Source: UBA7672 sp963784415 (GTDB taxonomy: Bacteria > Pseudomonadota > Alphaproteobacteria > Caulobacterales > Hyphomonadaceae). From it: a DNA stretch of 64,000 nt. The notes under the pieces were generated by a model. It was not told the origin of the DNA. It saw only the letters and a program-made list of their open reading frames with translations, and did not search any database. The translations under genes and the position numbers were made by a program. Every line of letters begins with the position of its first letter. Position 1 is the stretch's first letter. Below are positions 26,749 through 34,366 of the stretch, one piece after another. The stretch is from the NCBI GenBank assembly GCA_963784415.1, contig CAWARK010000006.1:62001-126000 (forward strand), read 5' to 3'.

Positions 26749-27811
26749 TCAGCCGCCTTCGCCGCCATTCTCGTCACGCGGCAGCACCAGGCCCGCTGCG
26801 ATACCCGGGCCCATGCCCGGCACCTGGCCGTGGGCTTCTAGTTCGCGCGCGCCGCCGAGAATGCCCGGCATGGCGTGGTTGCCTTCGTGGCAGGCGTATT
26901 CGTACATCGGCTTCGACGCGTTCAGCGCCATCTCGCCCTTCCACGTCTGGCTGTAGAGCGCCGGATCTTCTACCGTGAACTCGTACAGGATCTGCTGATC
27001 GTTCCAGCGCGTGAAGCGCTCGGTGACCTTGCCGGTCGGACGTGATCATCGCGCGTTGGTTCGGGTGCACGTTGTTCGTTTCCACGACCAGCGTGTTGCC
27101 TTCATACCAGCCAACCGAGTCACCGCCCCACTTCGGAACATTGCCGTGCTTGGCTTCTGCTTGCGACGCAAACGTCGGAATGATCCGCGCATCGTGGTTC
27201 ATCTCCACGGTGATGGCGACGAACCCGGGCGTCTGCACGAAGGTCATCGTATTGTTGTACATCCCGTTCATCATCACCGGACCATACGAACCGGAGAAGC
27301 CAAGCACGCAGCGCTCAGCCATCGGCCGCGTTTCAGGTCCGTCGAAATTCGTGATCGCATAGCCGCCGCCGCGCGCCGCATCAGCGCGGTAAGGAACACG
27401 ACCGTTCGCCGGCTCAACGATCCACGATGTCCGCAACTCCCCCTTCACCGACGCGAGCTTCGTGCCCGGATCGATCCAGAACGAGTTGTAGCCACGGTCG
27501 TTGTTCTTGTCCTCGAGCAGCTTGGTGTTGTTCGGGTCCTGACCGTTGGTGGCGTTGTCTTCCTTGCCCAGCACGATCAGCACGTTGCGGTTGACGAGAC
27601 GATTGGCCTCTTTCTCCGTCACCACGAGAGCCTTGGCGTCCGGCGAACGCTGCAGGCTGGTGATCGAGGTGTTGTTCCAGAACCCCTGCAGGTCCGGCGC
27701 GCCCCAGCTTGTCTTCGGCGTCACATAGCCAGCTTCCTGTGCCGATGCGGTAGCCGCGCCGAACAGGGCGGCGGCGCACAAGGCTGTGGCGGTGAGCAGT
27801 TTCGTTTTCAT
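26749..27811 (-). pseudogene. Secreted protein of unknown function, paralogue of the next gene, frameshifted
   Basis: Start MKTKLLTATALCAAALFGAA at 27811 (signal peptide to ASAQE). The mature sequence parallels its neighbour: SWGAPDLQGFWNNTSITSLQ, DKNNDRGYNSFWIDPGTKLA, NFDGPETRPMAERCVL, DSVGWYEGNTLVVETNNVHP. A single-base indel near 27040 breaks the frame; it resumes RPTGKVTERFTRWNDQQILY, MALNASKPMYEYACHEGNHA and stops at 26749. The break is at a different site from the one in the paralogue, so the lesions are independent. Function unknown; the conserved Trp/Asp/His pattern suggests a periplasmic enzyme or binding protein. Confidence 0.75.
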
Positions 27812-27916
27812 GGCCTCTCCTCCGTCGCGCCGCCCCGGGTTTGTCCGCAGTGACAGGCGCAATCATTGTGGCGGAAGCTACGCCCGGTTTCCCCCGGCGG
27901 AAAGCATGACGCTACG

Positions 27917-28384
27917 TCAGGAAGCGCTCATCACGCGCGATTTGATCGGCTCTCCCGCCGCTGCAAACCGTGCTCCCGGCAACATTGGCGCGGACACCAG
28001 CGAGATTTCCCGCAGCTCGATCTCTTTCAACTCCCGTCCGCGCAAGACCCGGGGCGACCAGTCCCGCGCGACGAACCCGATCGACAGCCCGTCGAGCCCT
28101 CCGCCGGCAATCATCGAAAGCGCCGTCGCGCCCGCTATCGTGTCATTGGACACCATCCCGCGCACGAACAACCCACGGCCGTCCTCCCGCAGCATCGTCC
28201 AGCGCCCGGCCGTTCTTCCTCCGACATGACTGAGCAGCATCCCGACACCCAACCCCGTCCCGACAAGCCTCGCCAGCGACCGGGTGAACGCGCCGGCCCG
28301 AACGACATCGCCCGCCAGGTCTTCAACGCCGAACAGCGAAGCATACCCTTCGATCACCAGAGACTTCGCACCGCCGAGCTGCAT
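27917..28384 (-). CDS. GTA gp4: HK97-type prohead protease
   Basis: 155 residues: SLVIEGYASLFGVEDLAGDV, GAFTRSLARL, MLLSHVGGRTAGRW (the catalytic His region), LSIGFVARDW and ELREISLVSAPMLPGARF (the catalytic Ser region). This U35-type fold processes the capsid delta domain during head maturation. The start MQLGGAKS at 28384 shares one base with the preceding gene's stop (TGATG), so the pair stays coupled. In the canonical cluster the capsid gene follows directly; here two secreted-protein genes (about 2.5 kb) intervene. Confidence 0.88.
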   Translation of the reverse strand: MQLGGAKSLVIEGYASLFGVEDLAGDVVRAGAFTRSLARLVGTGLGVGMLLSHVGGRTAGRWTMLREDGRGLFVRGMVSNDTIAGATALSMIAGGGLDGLSIGFVARDWSPRVLRGRELKEIELREISLVSAPMLPGARFAAAGEPIKSRVMSAS

Positions 28385-28605
28385 CAATGCGCCTCCAGCT
28401 TTCGCGCGATGCGTGCGAGCTGCGCCCCGGCCAGGTCGAGTTTCACTTCGACTCGCGCCAGCCGTTCGGCCATCTGGCTTTGCGTGCTGACCCGCATTTC
28501 CACTTCGCGCAAACGCTCGCCGGTGGCGCCGGCCCACGCGAATACGCCAGCCGATTCAACGATCAGCGCGAGGATCACACCAACTGTGATTTTTTTATCG
28601 ATCAT
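28384..28605 (-). CDS. Small membrane-anchored coiled-coil protein of the GTA cluster
   Basis: 73 residues. An N-terminal membrane segment (VGVILALIVESAGVFAWAG, about 8-26) is followed by a charged heptad-like helix (GERLREVEMRVSTQSQMAER, LARVEVKLDLAGAQLARIAR). Position between portal and protease matches the small unnamed gene (g3.5) of GTA clusters. A spanin- or holin-accessory role is possible but unproven. The start 28605 is followed on the other strand, 69 bp away, by a divergent DUF262 gene. Confidence 0.7.
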   Translation of the reverse strand: MIDKKITVGVILALIVESAGVFAWAGATGERLREVEMRVSTQSQMAERLARVEVKLDLAGAQLARIARKLEAH

Positions 28606-28673
28606 TCTGATTTCTTCTGCTAACGGTTACGAACTCTCGGGCTGGGCGGCGGATCGTCTGGGAGTTACCCGGA

Positions 28674-29408
28674 ATGAAGCGGGCGGACATCGTCAACGTG
28701 CGCGGCCTACTTGGTGGGCGTGCGCGATATCGATGCGGACCAGCGCGACCCGGCTTCTACTGGGAGCCGCAACAAGTCGCGCAACTGGTCGTCGATCTCG
28801 AAAACGCAGCCCACGATTCCCAAGACGAGGAAGATGTGGCGGTGAACCGTCTCTATCTCGGCGTCATAACAATATCGCCGTCGAAATCAGGTCATTCCAT
28901 CGTGCTCGACGGACAGCAGCGCCTCGCGGTGCTGGCCATGTTTCTCGCCTTTGCGCGCGACCGGATGCCCTCCAACCGCGAGCGCAATCTGATTGATCGC
29001 CTGCTCGTCCGCCGCGCCTTTGGTCGTCCGCCGGAAGCGCGCCTGCGCCTGTCGCCGGAAGACCACGCGTGGTTCTCGCATTTCATCCTGCCGCCCGGCG
29101 CAACGCGCCGGCTGCCGGAAACCTCGCCCCTCGGCTCCCCGCGCGAACTCCTGCTCTGCGCCCGCTTCATGGAGCACACCTTCGCGCAGTACGATGCCGC
29201 CGAACTCAGCAGCGTCGTCGACTTCCTCCTGCATCATACGGCCGTCTGCCGTTCGCTCGGCGAAGTTCGCCATACCTTCACGGCGCATACGCCGATTGCG
29301 GCGCCTGCGCTCGCCATGCCTGACACCTTCATGCCCACGCCTCCACGCAACACCTGGAACGACCAGGACTTCGTGCCTGCCGCCCGTTATCGCGTCGCTG
29401 CTGAGTGA
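28674..29408 (+). CDS. DUF262 (GmrSD N-terminal) domain protein, probably frameshifted near its start
   Basis: 244 residues. The DUF262 ParB-like core is visible: GFYWEPQQVAQLVVDLENAA, NRLYLGVITI, the signature IVLDGQQRLAVLAMFL, and NLIDRLLV. Relatives have a QRDFYW-type motif at the start. Here a DADQRD segment lies in another frame just before FYWEP (about 28740-28760), so one or two indels near the start are likely. No DUF1524 HNH domain follows, so nuclease activity is not expected from this protein alone. It sits on the plus strand inside the GTA cluster. GmrSD-type proteins act in restriction of modified phage DNA; a full-length relative is at 52829-54565. Confidence 0.65.
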   Translation: MKRADIVNVRGLLGGRARYRCGPARPGFYWEPQQVAQLVVDLENAAHDSQDEEDVAVNRLYLGVITISPSKSGHSIVLDGQQRLAVLAMFLAFARDRMPSNRERNLIDRLLVRRAFGRPPEARLRLSPEDHAWFSHFILPPGATRRLPETSPLGSPRELLLCARFMEHTFAQYDAAELSSVVDFLLHHTAVCRSLGEVRHTFTAHTPIAAPALAMPDTFMPTPPRNTWNDQDFVPAARYRVAAE

Positions 29409-29414
29409 GATCAC

Positions 29415-29516
29415 ATGACTGAAGCTTCCAGAACGGCCGCTCCGGCTTACATCGCCGTGCGCGTCTTGATCGCTGCAGCCTTCATCGGCGGCATGTGTCT
29501 GCTCGCGCTGGTCTGA
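29415..29516 (+). CDS. Possible 33-residue single-pass membrane peptide
   Basis: Begins 6 bp after the DUF262 stop: MTEASRTAAPAYIAVRVLIA followed by AAFIGGMCLLALV and stop. It has a short polar N-terminus and one membrane helix. Proximity suggests translational coupling with the DUF262 gene. Only context and hydrophobic pattern support it; no homologue is recognised. Confidence 0.4.
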   Translation: MTEASRTAAPAYIAVRVLIAAAFIGGMCLLALV

Positions 29517-29559
29517 CCCCCAACGCTTGACGAGACATGGGCCTGACGAGACACGAGAA

Positions 29560-29596
29560 GGGAGCTTCGCACCGCCCGTGCGGGCGCGAAGCTCCC
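29560..29596. terminator. Strong hairpin between the DUF262 operon and the holin-like gene
   Basis: Perfect 11-bp stem GGGAGCTTCGC (29560-29570) and GCGAAGCTCCC (29586-29596). It separates the convergent ends at 29516 (plus) and 29609 (minus). No long T tract on either side, so termination strength is uncertain. Confidence 0.55.
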
Positions 29597-29608
29597 AACT
29601 CCTCACGT

Positions 29609-29797
29609 CTATGCTTCCTTCTGCGCGGGCGTGAACACCGCCGCCAGACCCAGCACGGCGATGAACGTTTTGTAGACGGCATCCAGCTGCGTCGGCGCGA
29701 TCAGCACGCCGCCCGTCGCCACCAGCGCCGCGATCCCGCGCCACGTCGAAAACTCGCGCAGCCGGTCGATCACATAACTCACGATTGCTTCCTTCAT
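29609..29797 (-). CDS. Small holin-like membrane protein
   Basis: 62 residues: MKEAIVSYVIDRLREFSTWR, GIAALVATGGVLIAPTQLDA, VYKTFIAVLGLAAVFTPAQK. Two membrane segments with a TWRG turn and a polar C-terminus resemble small phage holins from alphaproteobacterial phages. It sits between portal and protease in the GTA order but is cut off from the portal by a terminator (29816-29852). It could serve particle release if the GTA were functional. The start 29797 is the only good ATG. Confidence 0.6.
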   Translation of the reverse strand: MKEAIVSYVIDRLREFSTWRGIAALVATGGVLIAPTQLDAVYKTFIAVLGLAAVFTPAQKEA

Positions 29798-29815
29798 CCA
29801 CGTCTCCAGTTGTTG

Positions 29816-29852
29816 AAAAAGAAGCGGGCGGCCCCTTCGGACCGCCCGCTTC
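29816..29852 (-). terminator. Rho-independent terminator after the portal gene
   Basis: Perfect 11-bp stem GAAGCGGGCGG (29821-29831) with CCGCCCGCTTC (29842-29852), loop of 10, followed on the minus strand by TTTTT (29816-29820). It lies 38 bp past the portal stop and blocks read-through into the holin-like gene. Confidence 0.85.
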
Positions 29853-29889
29853 ACTTGCCCTCGACGCCACGCGCCAAAGCTCTGATTGT

Positions 29890-30981
29890 TTAAACCCCCG
29901 CCAGCCTTCTCTTCTCCTCCACCGTGAGAAAGCTCGCCACATCGATCCGGGCCCACTGGTTAGCAAGATCATCCTGGAATGCCGGCACGCCGTTCAGCTC
30001 CGGAACGATCCCGCCATCCACCCGGCCCTCAAGCCAGCCAGAGATTGCCCGCGCTGCCTTGTTCACCAGCGGCAACACCGTCAGCCGCCAGAACGCCGAA
30101 TTCGCCTCGCGATAATTCGCGTAGGTCGCGTCCCCCGGTATCCCGAGCAGCATCGGCGGCACGCCGAACGCCAGCGCAATCTCCCGCGCCGCCAGATTGC
30201 GCTGCTCGACGAAATCCATGTCCGCCGGCGTCATGCTCATCGGCTTCCAGTCGAGCCCGCGCGAAAGGATCAGCGGCCGGCCCGCATTGGCCGTGCCCTG
30301 ATACTGCCGCTCGATCTCCTCGCGCAGGTCCGCCCTCTGCTCTTCCGTGAGGTCCTCGCCGCCCGCATAGATCAGCGCGCCCGAAGGCCGCGCCGCATTG
30401 TCCAGCAGCGCCTTGGTCCACGCCCCGCTCGCATTGTGAATGTCCACCGCCCGCGCAGCCGCCTCCAGCGGCGACTGCCCTTCATAGTCGTTCGCCGGAT
30501 GAAACAGCCGCAGGTGCATCACCGGCAGGAAGCCATCCGCATCGCGCGATATCCGCCGCAGGTCGTTGCCAATCCGATGCTCCCACGCCACCGGCCACCC
30601 GCGCGGACCTTTCACCGGCCGCATCCGGTCCGGTCGCAGCACGAATAGTTCGCGCACCTCGCCATCCACGATGGCCGCTTCAAGGAAAGCATCTCCGCTC
30701 ACCATCAGGTGCGCATAGAACGCCTCCATCAGGTCCGCGCCGTGTTCCTCGATATTCGGCCGCGCCAGCAGCCCGGCCATATCCTCGCCGCCGCCCGCCG
30801 CAGCGAAACCCACGCTGCCCGCCGCCTCCGAGATCATCCGCACGCAGCGATACGCCACCGGATTGCGCTCAAAACCCTCGCGCGCCAATTGCCCCGCGCC
30901 TGACCACTGCGCCGTCCGCAGATCGGATATCGCCACCATCTGCATGGCCGACTTCACTTCGCGCTTCCTGAACAGTCTCAT
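29890..30981 (-). CDS. GTA gp3: HK97-type portal protein
   Basis: 363 residues, intact: FERNPVAYRCVRMISEAAGS, GLLARPNIEEHGADLMEAFY, VSGDAFLEAA, LFVLRPDRMRPVKGPRGWPV, GQSPLEAAARAVDIHNASGA, MSMTPADMDFVEQRNLAARE, VPPMLLGIPGDATYANYREA. It forms the dodecameric DNA entry pore of the head. The start MRLFRKREVKSAM at 30981 has GGAGGCGAG just upstream; the frame stays open further but not with portal-like sequence. The upstream 355 bp to the next gene contains the element at 31171-31224 shared with the terminase gene. The terminase itself is 8 kb away. Confidence 0.93.
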   Translation of the reverse strand: MRLFRKREVKSAMQMVAISDLRTAQWSGAGQLAREGFERNPVAYRCVRMISEAAGSVGFAAAGGGEDMAGLLARPNIEEHGADLMEAFYAHLMVSGDAFLEAAIVDGEVRELFVLRPDRMRPVKGPRGWPVAWEHRIGNDLRRISRDADGFLPVMHLRLFHPANDYEGQSPLEAAARAVDIHNASGAWTKALLDNAARPSGALIYAGGEDLTEEQRADLREEIERQYQGTANAGRPLILSRGLDWKPMSMTPADMDFVEQRNLAAREIALAFGVPPMLLGIPGDATYANYREANSAFWRLTVLPLVNKAARAISGWLEGRVDGGIVPELNGVPAFQDDLANQWARIDVASFLTVEEKRRLAGV

Positions 30982-31170
30982 CTCGCCTCCGGCATCGACG
31001 CACGAGTGAGACGCGGCCTGGATGGCGGTCTGCGATGCGGCGTCAGTTGATTGATGGTCGGCAAGCGCGTCGCGCGAAGGACGCTCTGGTCTGTTCTCTT
31101 CGCGATGTGTGGCCACGCGCCTCGCGCTGACCCACTTGTCGACCTTCACAGACTATACACCCGCGAATTG

Positions 31171-31224
31171 CCCGGCCGATTTGCCAAACGCCAATCCACC
31201 CTATTTGGTTAGCAAGTCGCTGAT
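31171..31224 (-). promoter_or_regulatory. Conserved upstream element of portal gene (copy A)
   Basis: Within the 355-bp space before the portal gene. The plus-strand core 31171-31206 matches the segment upstream of the terminase gene (40913-40947) at 31 of 35 positions with one gap; both contain CCCGGCCG, TTTG and CCAATCC...CCCTATTT. A weaker match (GCAAG...TGAT) continues to 31224. The element is about 190 bp before the portal start. A shared promoter or regulator site for GTA head genes is the natural reading; no sigma-factor boxes can be assigned with confidence. Confidence 0.65.
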
Positions 31225-31336
31225 TCATTGCGTGAAATGTTTTTGGTTACCTGCGGGTTTGCGCAACCTCCATCCAACAAAATGTGGTGTAACTCGCCGC
31301 GGCCCGACGCCGTTCGCGAACCGTTGGGAGAACGCC

Positions 31337-31558
31337 ATGGCGATCGACGCCGTTTCTGCAGATCGCGCCTCCGCCGCTGACCGCCGCGAAGCCGCCCGCG
31401 TTGCCGCACACCAGTATCTTCTCTCGCGCGCCGACGCCCGCCGCGACACGCGCATCGAGGAGGCGCGTGCCATCGACGCCGCACGCCCCACGCCCGCCGA
31501 ACGCGGCGCACAGAACCCGCCCCGCGCGCCGGCTACCCTCGTCGACCTGCTCGTTTAA
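31337..31558 (+). CDS. Small charged hypothetical protein
   Basis: 73 residues: MAIDAVSADRASAADRREAA, RVAAHQYLLSRADARRDTRI, EEARAIDAARPTPAER, ending APATLVDLLV. Alanine/arginine-rich helix with no signal peptide. GGGAGAAC precedes the ATG. I do not recognise it. The C-terminal LVDL ending resembles the ends of the neighbouring small proteins at 31687 and 34044. Confidence 0.55.
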   Translation: MAIDAVSADRASAADRREAARVAAHQYLLSRADARRDTRIEEARAIDAARPTPAERGAQNPPRAPATLVDLLV

Positions 31559-31686
31559 GCCCGCCGCACATCTTACCGGCGAGCTAACCATCGCCGCGCA
31601 ATCCATGCTCGCATCCGCACGCGGCTTTCACGCTGCTCTGCCATGCTGGTCCAGTCGCAATAGCTGCGACAGCCGGGATCAGCCCC

Positions 31687-31884
31687 ATGTCCTTCGACCT
31701 TCAACTGATGCGCGACACCGCCCCCGCCAGCGTCACCATGCTCCGTGACCTCGCGATCTATCGCGACGCCCAGTCCGCCGACCGCAAGACGCAGAGAGCA
31801 CGCAATATCGCGGACCTGCTCGAACGCGGCCACCGCCCGCGCACCAACGGCAAGTCTGGCGTCCTCATCGACATCCGCGCCTAG
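31687..31884 (+). CDS. Small hypothetical protein
   Basis: 65 residues: MSFDLQLMRDTAPASVTMLR, DLAIYRDAQSADRKTQRARN, IADLLERGHRP, ending KSGVLIDIRA. Soluble and helical; no recognised domain. Its stop overlaps the stop of the convergent creatininase-family gene. The VLIDIRA end resembles QLVDIQA of the 34044-34334 protein. Confidence 0.55.
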   Translation: MSFDLQLMRDTAPASVTMLRDLAIYRDAQSADRKTQRARNIADLLERGHRPRTNGKSGVLIDIRA

Positions 31885-32630
31885 GCAGCAGCCAGAAACG
31901 CCTTGAAGTCGCTCGCCAGCGCAGCGGCTGCCGCGACAATGATCCGCTCGCCCTTCTCGACCGTCGCCTGGCTCGGATCAGACCCGATCCGCCCATCGGG
32001 GAAACGCCTGCGATAGTCATCCGCATCAAGGATCGGCCCGTTCGGCGCGATCTTCGGCGACATCTCCACCCGCTTCACCGCATCCGGATACGCCGCATAC
32101 GTCACCGACACCTCTGACGCTGTTGCGTGCGATCCCTCCCCGACCGGGAACATCTCCTTGCAAAGCCGGTCCACGCCCGACAGCTCCCACCAGTTGCGCA
32201 GCTGGCACCGCACCGGCGCCGAATTTCCGCCCGCACGCTTCAGGCTCCACTCGCCATAGATCTCCGCGAACGCCGCATTGATCGTCGCGATGTTCCCGCC
32301 ATGACCGTTGAACCAGTAGATCTTCTCGAACCCATGCCGCGCAAGGCTCGCCGTCCAGTCCACCATCGCCGCGATCATGGTGGACGGCCGCAGCGTGATC
32401 GTCCCCGCGAACGCCATGTGATGCTGCGCCTGCCCGACATTGAATGTCGGCCCGACCAGGAACCCCGCCTCATCCCCCGCCCGCTTCGCAATCACCTCCG
32501 GACAGATCGCATCGGTCCCCAGCAAGCCATTCGGCCCATGCTGCTCCGTCGACCCGATCGGAATGACAATGCCCTTCGACCCGACAAGATAAGCGTCGAT
32601 CTCCTGCCACGTGGACTGATGCAACTGCAT
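31881..32630 (-). CDS. Creatininase/creatinine amidohydrolase family protein
   Basis: 249 residues with the family's metal-ligand motifs: IPIGSTEQHGPNGLLGTDA (Glu, His, Asp near residues 28-40), FNGHGGNIATINAAF (about 108-122) and GEGSHATASEVSVTYA (Glu near 172). This fold hydrolyses cyclic amides such as creatinine or acts in cofactor pathways (MftE, FAPy deformylase); the substrate here is open. It is a stand-alone minus-strand gene within the block between portal and terminase. Confidence 0.87.
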   Translation of the reverse strand: MQLHQSTWQEIDAYLVGSKGIVIPIGSTEQHGPNGLLGTDAICPEVIAKRAGDEAGFLVGPTFNVGQAQHHMAFAGTITLRPSTMIAAMVDWTASLARHGFEKIYWFNGHGGNIATINAAFAEIYGEWSLKRAGGNSAPVRCQLRNWWELSGVDRLCKEMFPVGEGSHATASEVSVTYAAYPDAVKRVEMSPKIAPNGPILDADDYRRRFPDGRIGSDPSQATVEKGERIIVAAAAALASDFKAFLAAA

Positions 32631-32682
32631 GGGCGACTCCTTTTCGCTGCCAGCATAACACCGGCGCGATATGGCGTGTCAC

Positions 32683-33408
32683 CTATGTCGCTCGGCGCTC
32701 CAGCGCCCGGAACATCGCAAACGCCGCGCCCGTCAGCGTCAGCGCCACGCCCAGCATCACCCACTCCGCGTGATTGCCCGGATCGGCAGCCACCCGCGGC
32801 CCGTGCAGTGTCACGACAAAGCTTGCGAACATCACCGTCACCAGACCCGCTGCCAGTCGCGCTTGCACGCCCGACAATATCGCCAGACCCGCCGCGACAT
32901 GCCCCACGCCTGTCGCATAGGCCCAGAAGAGCTGGCCAGGCGGTATCCACGCCGGAACCATGCTGGCCGTAAAATCTGCATAGAGAAAATGCGTCGCCCC
33001 GAACAGCAGCAGGCACGCGCCAAACAGCACGCGCGCCAGCAACTGCATGCGCGCCTCTCCGCGCAGCGTCGCCGTCAGCATCAGTGCGCCCGCAACCATC
33101 GCCAGAATCTCGCAGAAGCCGAGCCACATAAGCGGGTCCGACGGCGCCGCCGCCACGCGCGGCATGTGCAGCAGCACGACCCACGCGCCGAAGAACAGCC
33201 GCAGGCCTCGCGCGCCCCACAGCGCAGTCTTCGTCCACACCGTCGCCGCGCCTGCCACGATCAGGATCACGCCGCTGATATACGGCCCGATCTCGAACCC
33301 CGACCACCAGACTGGCTGCCACTGCAGCGCATAGCTGCCGAAGGCCACGCCCACCGCGCCAAGCAGCATGGCGCCCAGTCCGAGTATCGCGCCGCGTGTC
33401 TCGATCAT
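32683..33408 (-). CDS. DoxX-like multi-pass membrane protein
   Basis: 241 residues from MIETRGAILGLGAMLLGAVG at 33408, with seven or eight membrane segments. The second half (RVLFGACLLLFGATHFLYAD, GVGHVAAGLAILSG) carries the DoxX-type four-helix pattern. The start overlaps the VOC-protein stop (ATGA). DoxX proteins are linked to thiosulfate oxidation or oxidative stress in some bacteria; no specific role can be assigned here. Confidence 0.72.
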   Translation of the reverse strand: MIETRGAILGLGAMLLGAVGVAFGSYALQWQPVWWSGFEIGPYISGVILIVAGAATVWTKTALWGARGLRLFFGAWVVLLHMPRVAAAPSDPLMWLGFCEILAMVAGALMLTATLRGEARMQLLARVLFGACLLLFGATHFLYADFTASMVPAWIPPGQLFWAYATGVGHVAAGLAILSGVQARLAAGLVTVMFASFVVTLHGPRVAADPGNHAEWVMLGVALTLTGAAFAMFRALERRAT

Positions 33409-33800
33409 GCTTTCTTCTTCGCCGCCTTGGTGGCCTTCGCCGGCTGCCGCGTCGCGATCTGCCAGGTGTTGCCCCACGCATCCACCACCACCGCGCGCCG
33501 GTCGCCATACGGCGTATCAACCGGCTTTTCGATCGACTTCGCGCCCGCCGAAACCGCCTTACGATAGGTCTTGTCCGTGTCCTCGACATAGACGTACAGG
33601 CACGCGATGCACGCCTCGCGCACGTCGTCGGAACTCACCATCACGATGCTGTCGCCGATATGCATTTCCGCCGGCCGGCCCGCCGCCTGACGTCCCGTCG
33701 CGCCGAACACCGTGCGCAGGAAGGCGGTCATCGCCCGCACATCATCGACAAAGATCCGCGGCGTAATGGTCCGCCATCCGTCGGGCTGATATCCCGCCAT
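33405..33800 (-). CDS. VOC-family protein
   Basis: 131 residues: MAGYQPDGWRTITPRIFVDD, MTAFLRTVFGATGR, EMHIGDSIVMVSSDD, LYVYVEDTDKTYRKAVSAGA, DTPYGDRRAVVVDAWGNTWQ, ending in a lysine-rich tail (AKATKAAKKKA). It resembles PhnB/YdeI-type VOC proteins. The start 33800 fits the fold. It is coupled to the DoxX-like gene by ATGA. The basic tail is unusual for the family. Confidence 0.83.
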   Translation of the reverse strand: MAGYQPDGWRTITPRIFVDDVRAMTAFLRTVFGATGRQAAGRPAEMHIGDSIVMVSSDDVREACIACLYVYVEDTDKTYRKAVSAGAKSIEKPVDTPYGDRRAVVVDAWGNTWQIATRQPAKATKAAKKKA

Positions 33801-34043
33801 CGTGTCCCCCTCACCGCCAACCTTGCGCAACTCTGTCACAGCGGCGGCGGCCGCGCAAAGCACAGCCCGCGCGCGCAAAATATCCAGCGCCGCCAGCTTC
33901 TCACCTCGTCCAGAGGCCTGATGATTAACATTGCACAGGCTAACCATTAACCTGATTGCTCTGCAAAACCCTGAGGAACCACGCGCGTTGTTAAGTGACG
34001 ATTCACCGCATCGGCACATACTGCCTACTCTAAGGAGCGTGTC

Positions 34044-34334
34044 ATGAGCGATGGCTCGACAGGCGCAGTCGGCCCGGTTTCGGTCCGCTACGCCGCACAG
34101 ATCAGGGATCTGCTTTACGCCAAGGCCGTGCAACGCATGGTCGCTGACGAACAAGCCGCGCGCGCGCAATCCGAAGCCGAACGCGCTGCCCGCGTCGAGC
34201 CCGTAGAGAAGCCCACCGAACCGCTCGACGTCAAAGTCGACAAGTCCGAGCCCGTCGCCTACGTCGCCGCCAAGCCAGCGCCCGCCGACAAGCCCGCCGT
34301 CACAACCGGCCAGCTCGTCGACATCCAGGCATAG
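34044..34334 (+). CDS. Small hypothetical protein with Lys/Pro/Val-rich tail
   Basis: 96 residues: MSDGSTGAVGPVSVRYAAQI, RDLLYAKAVQRMVADEQAAR, then a KPTEPLDVKVDKSEPVAYVA linker and ending TTGQLVDIQA. An AAGGAG ribosome-binding site (before GTGTC-ATG) is clear. Function unknown. The preceding 243 bp contains several TTAAC half-sites (33925-33952 and near 33990). Confidence 0.6.
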   Translation: MSDGSTGAVGPVSVRYAAQIRDLLYAKAVQRMVADEQAARAQSEAERAARVEPVEKPTEPLDVKVDKSEPVAYVAAKPAPADKPAVTTGQLVDIQA

Positions 34335-34366
34335 GCTCGCGCCAGCACGGCTGCTAACGTCGCCGC

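Noticed and set aside
29609..29797. Toxin of a toxin-antitoxin pair
   Set aside because: A two-helix small membrane protein at the holin position of a GTA order is better explained as holin-like; no antitoxin-like partner is adjacent.
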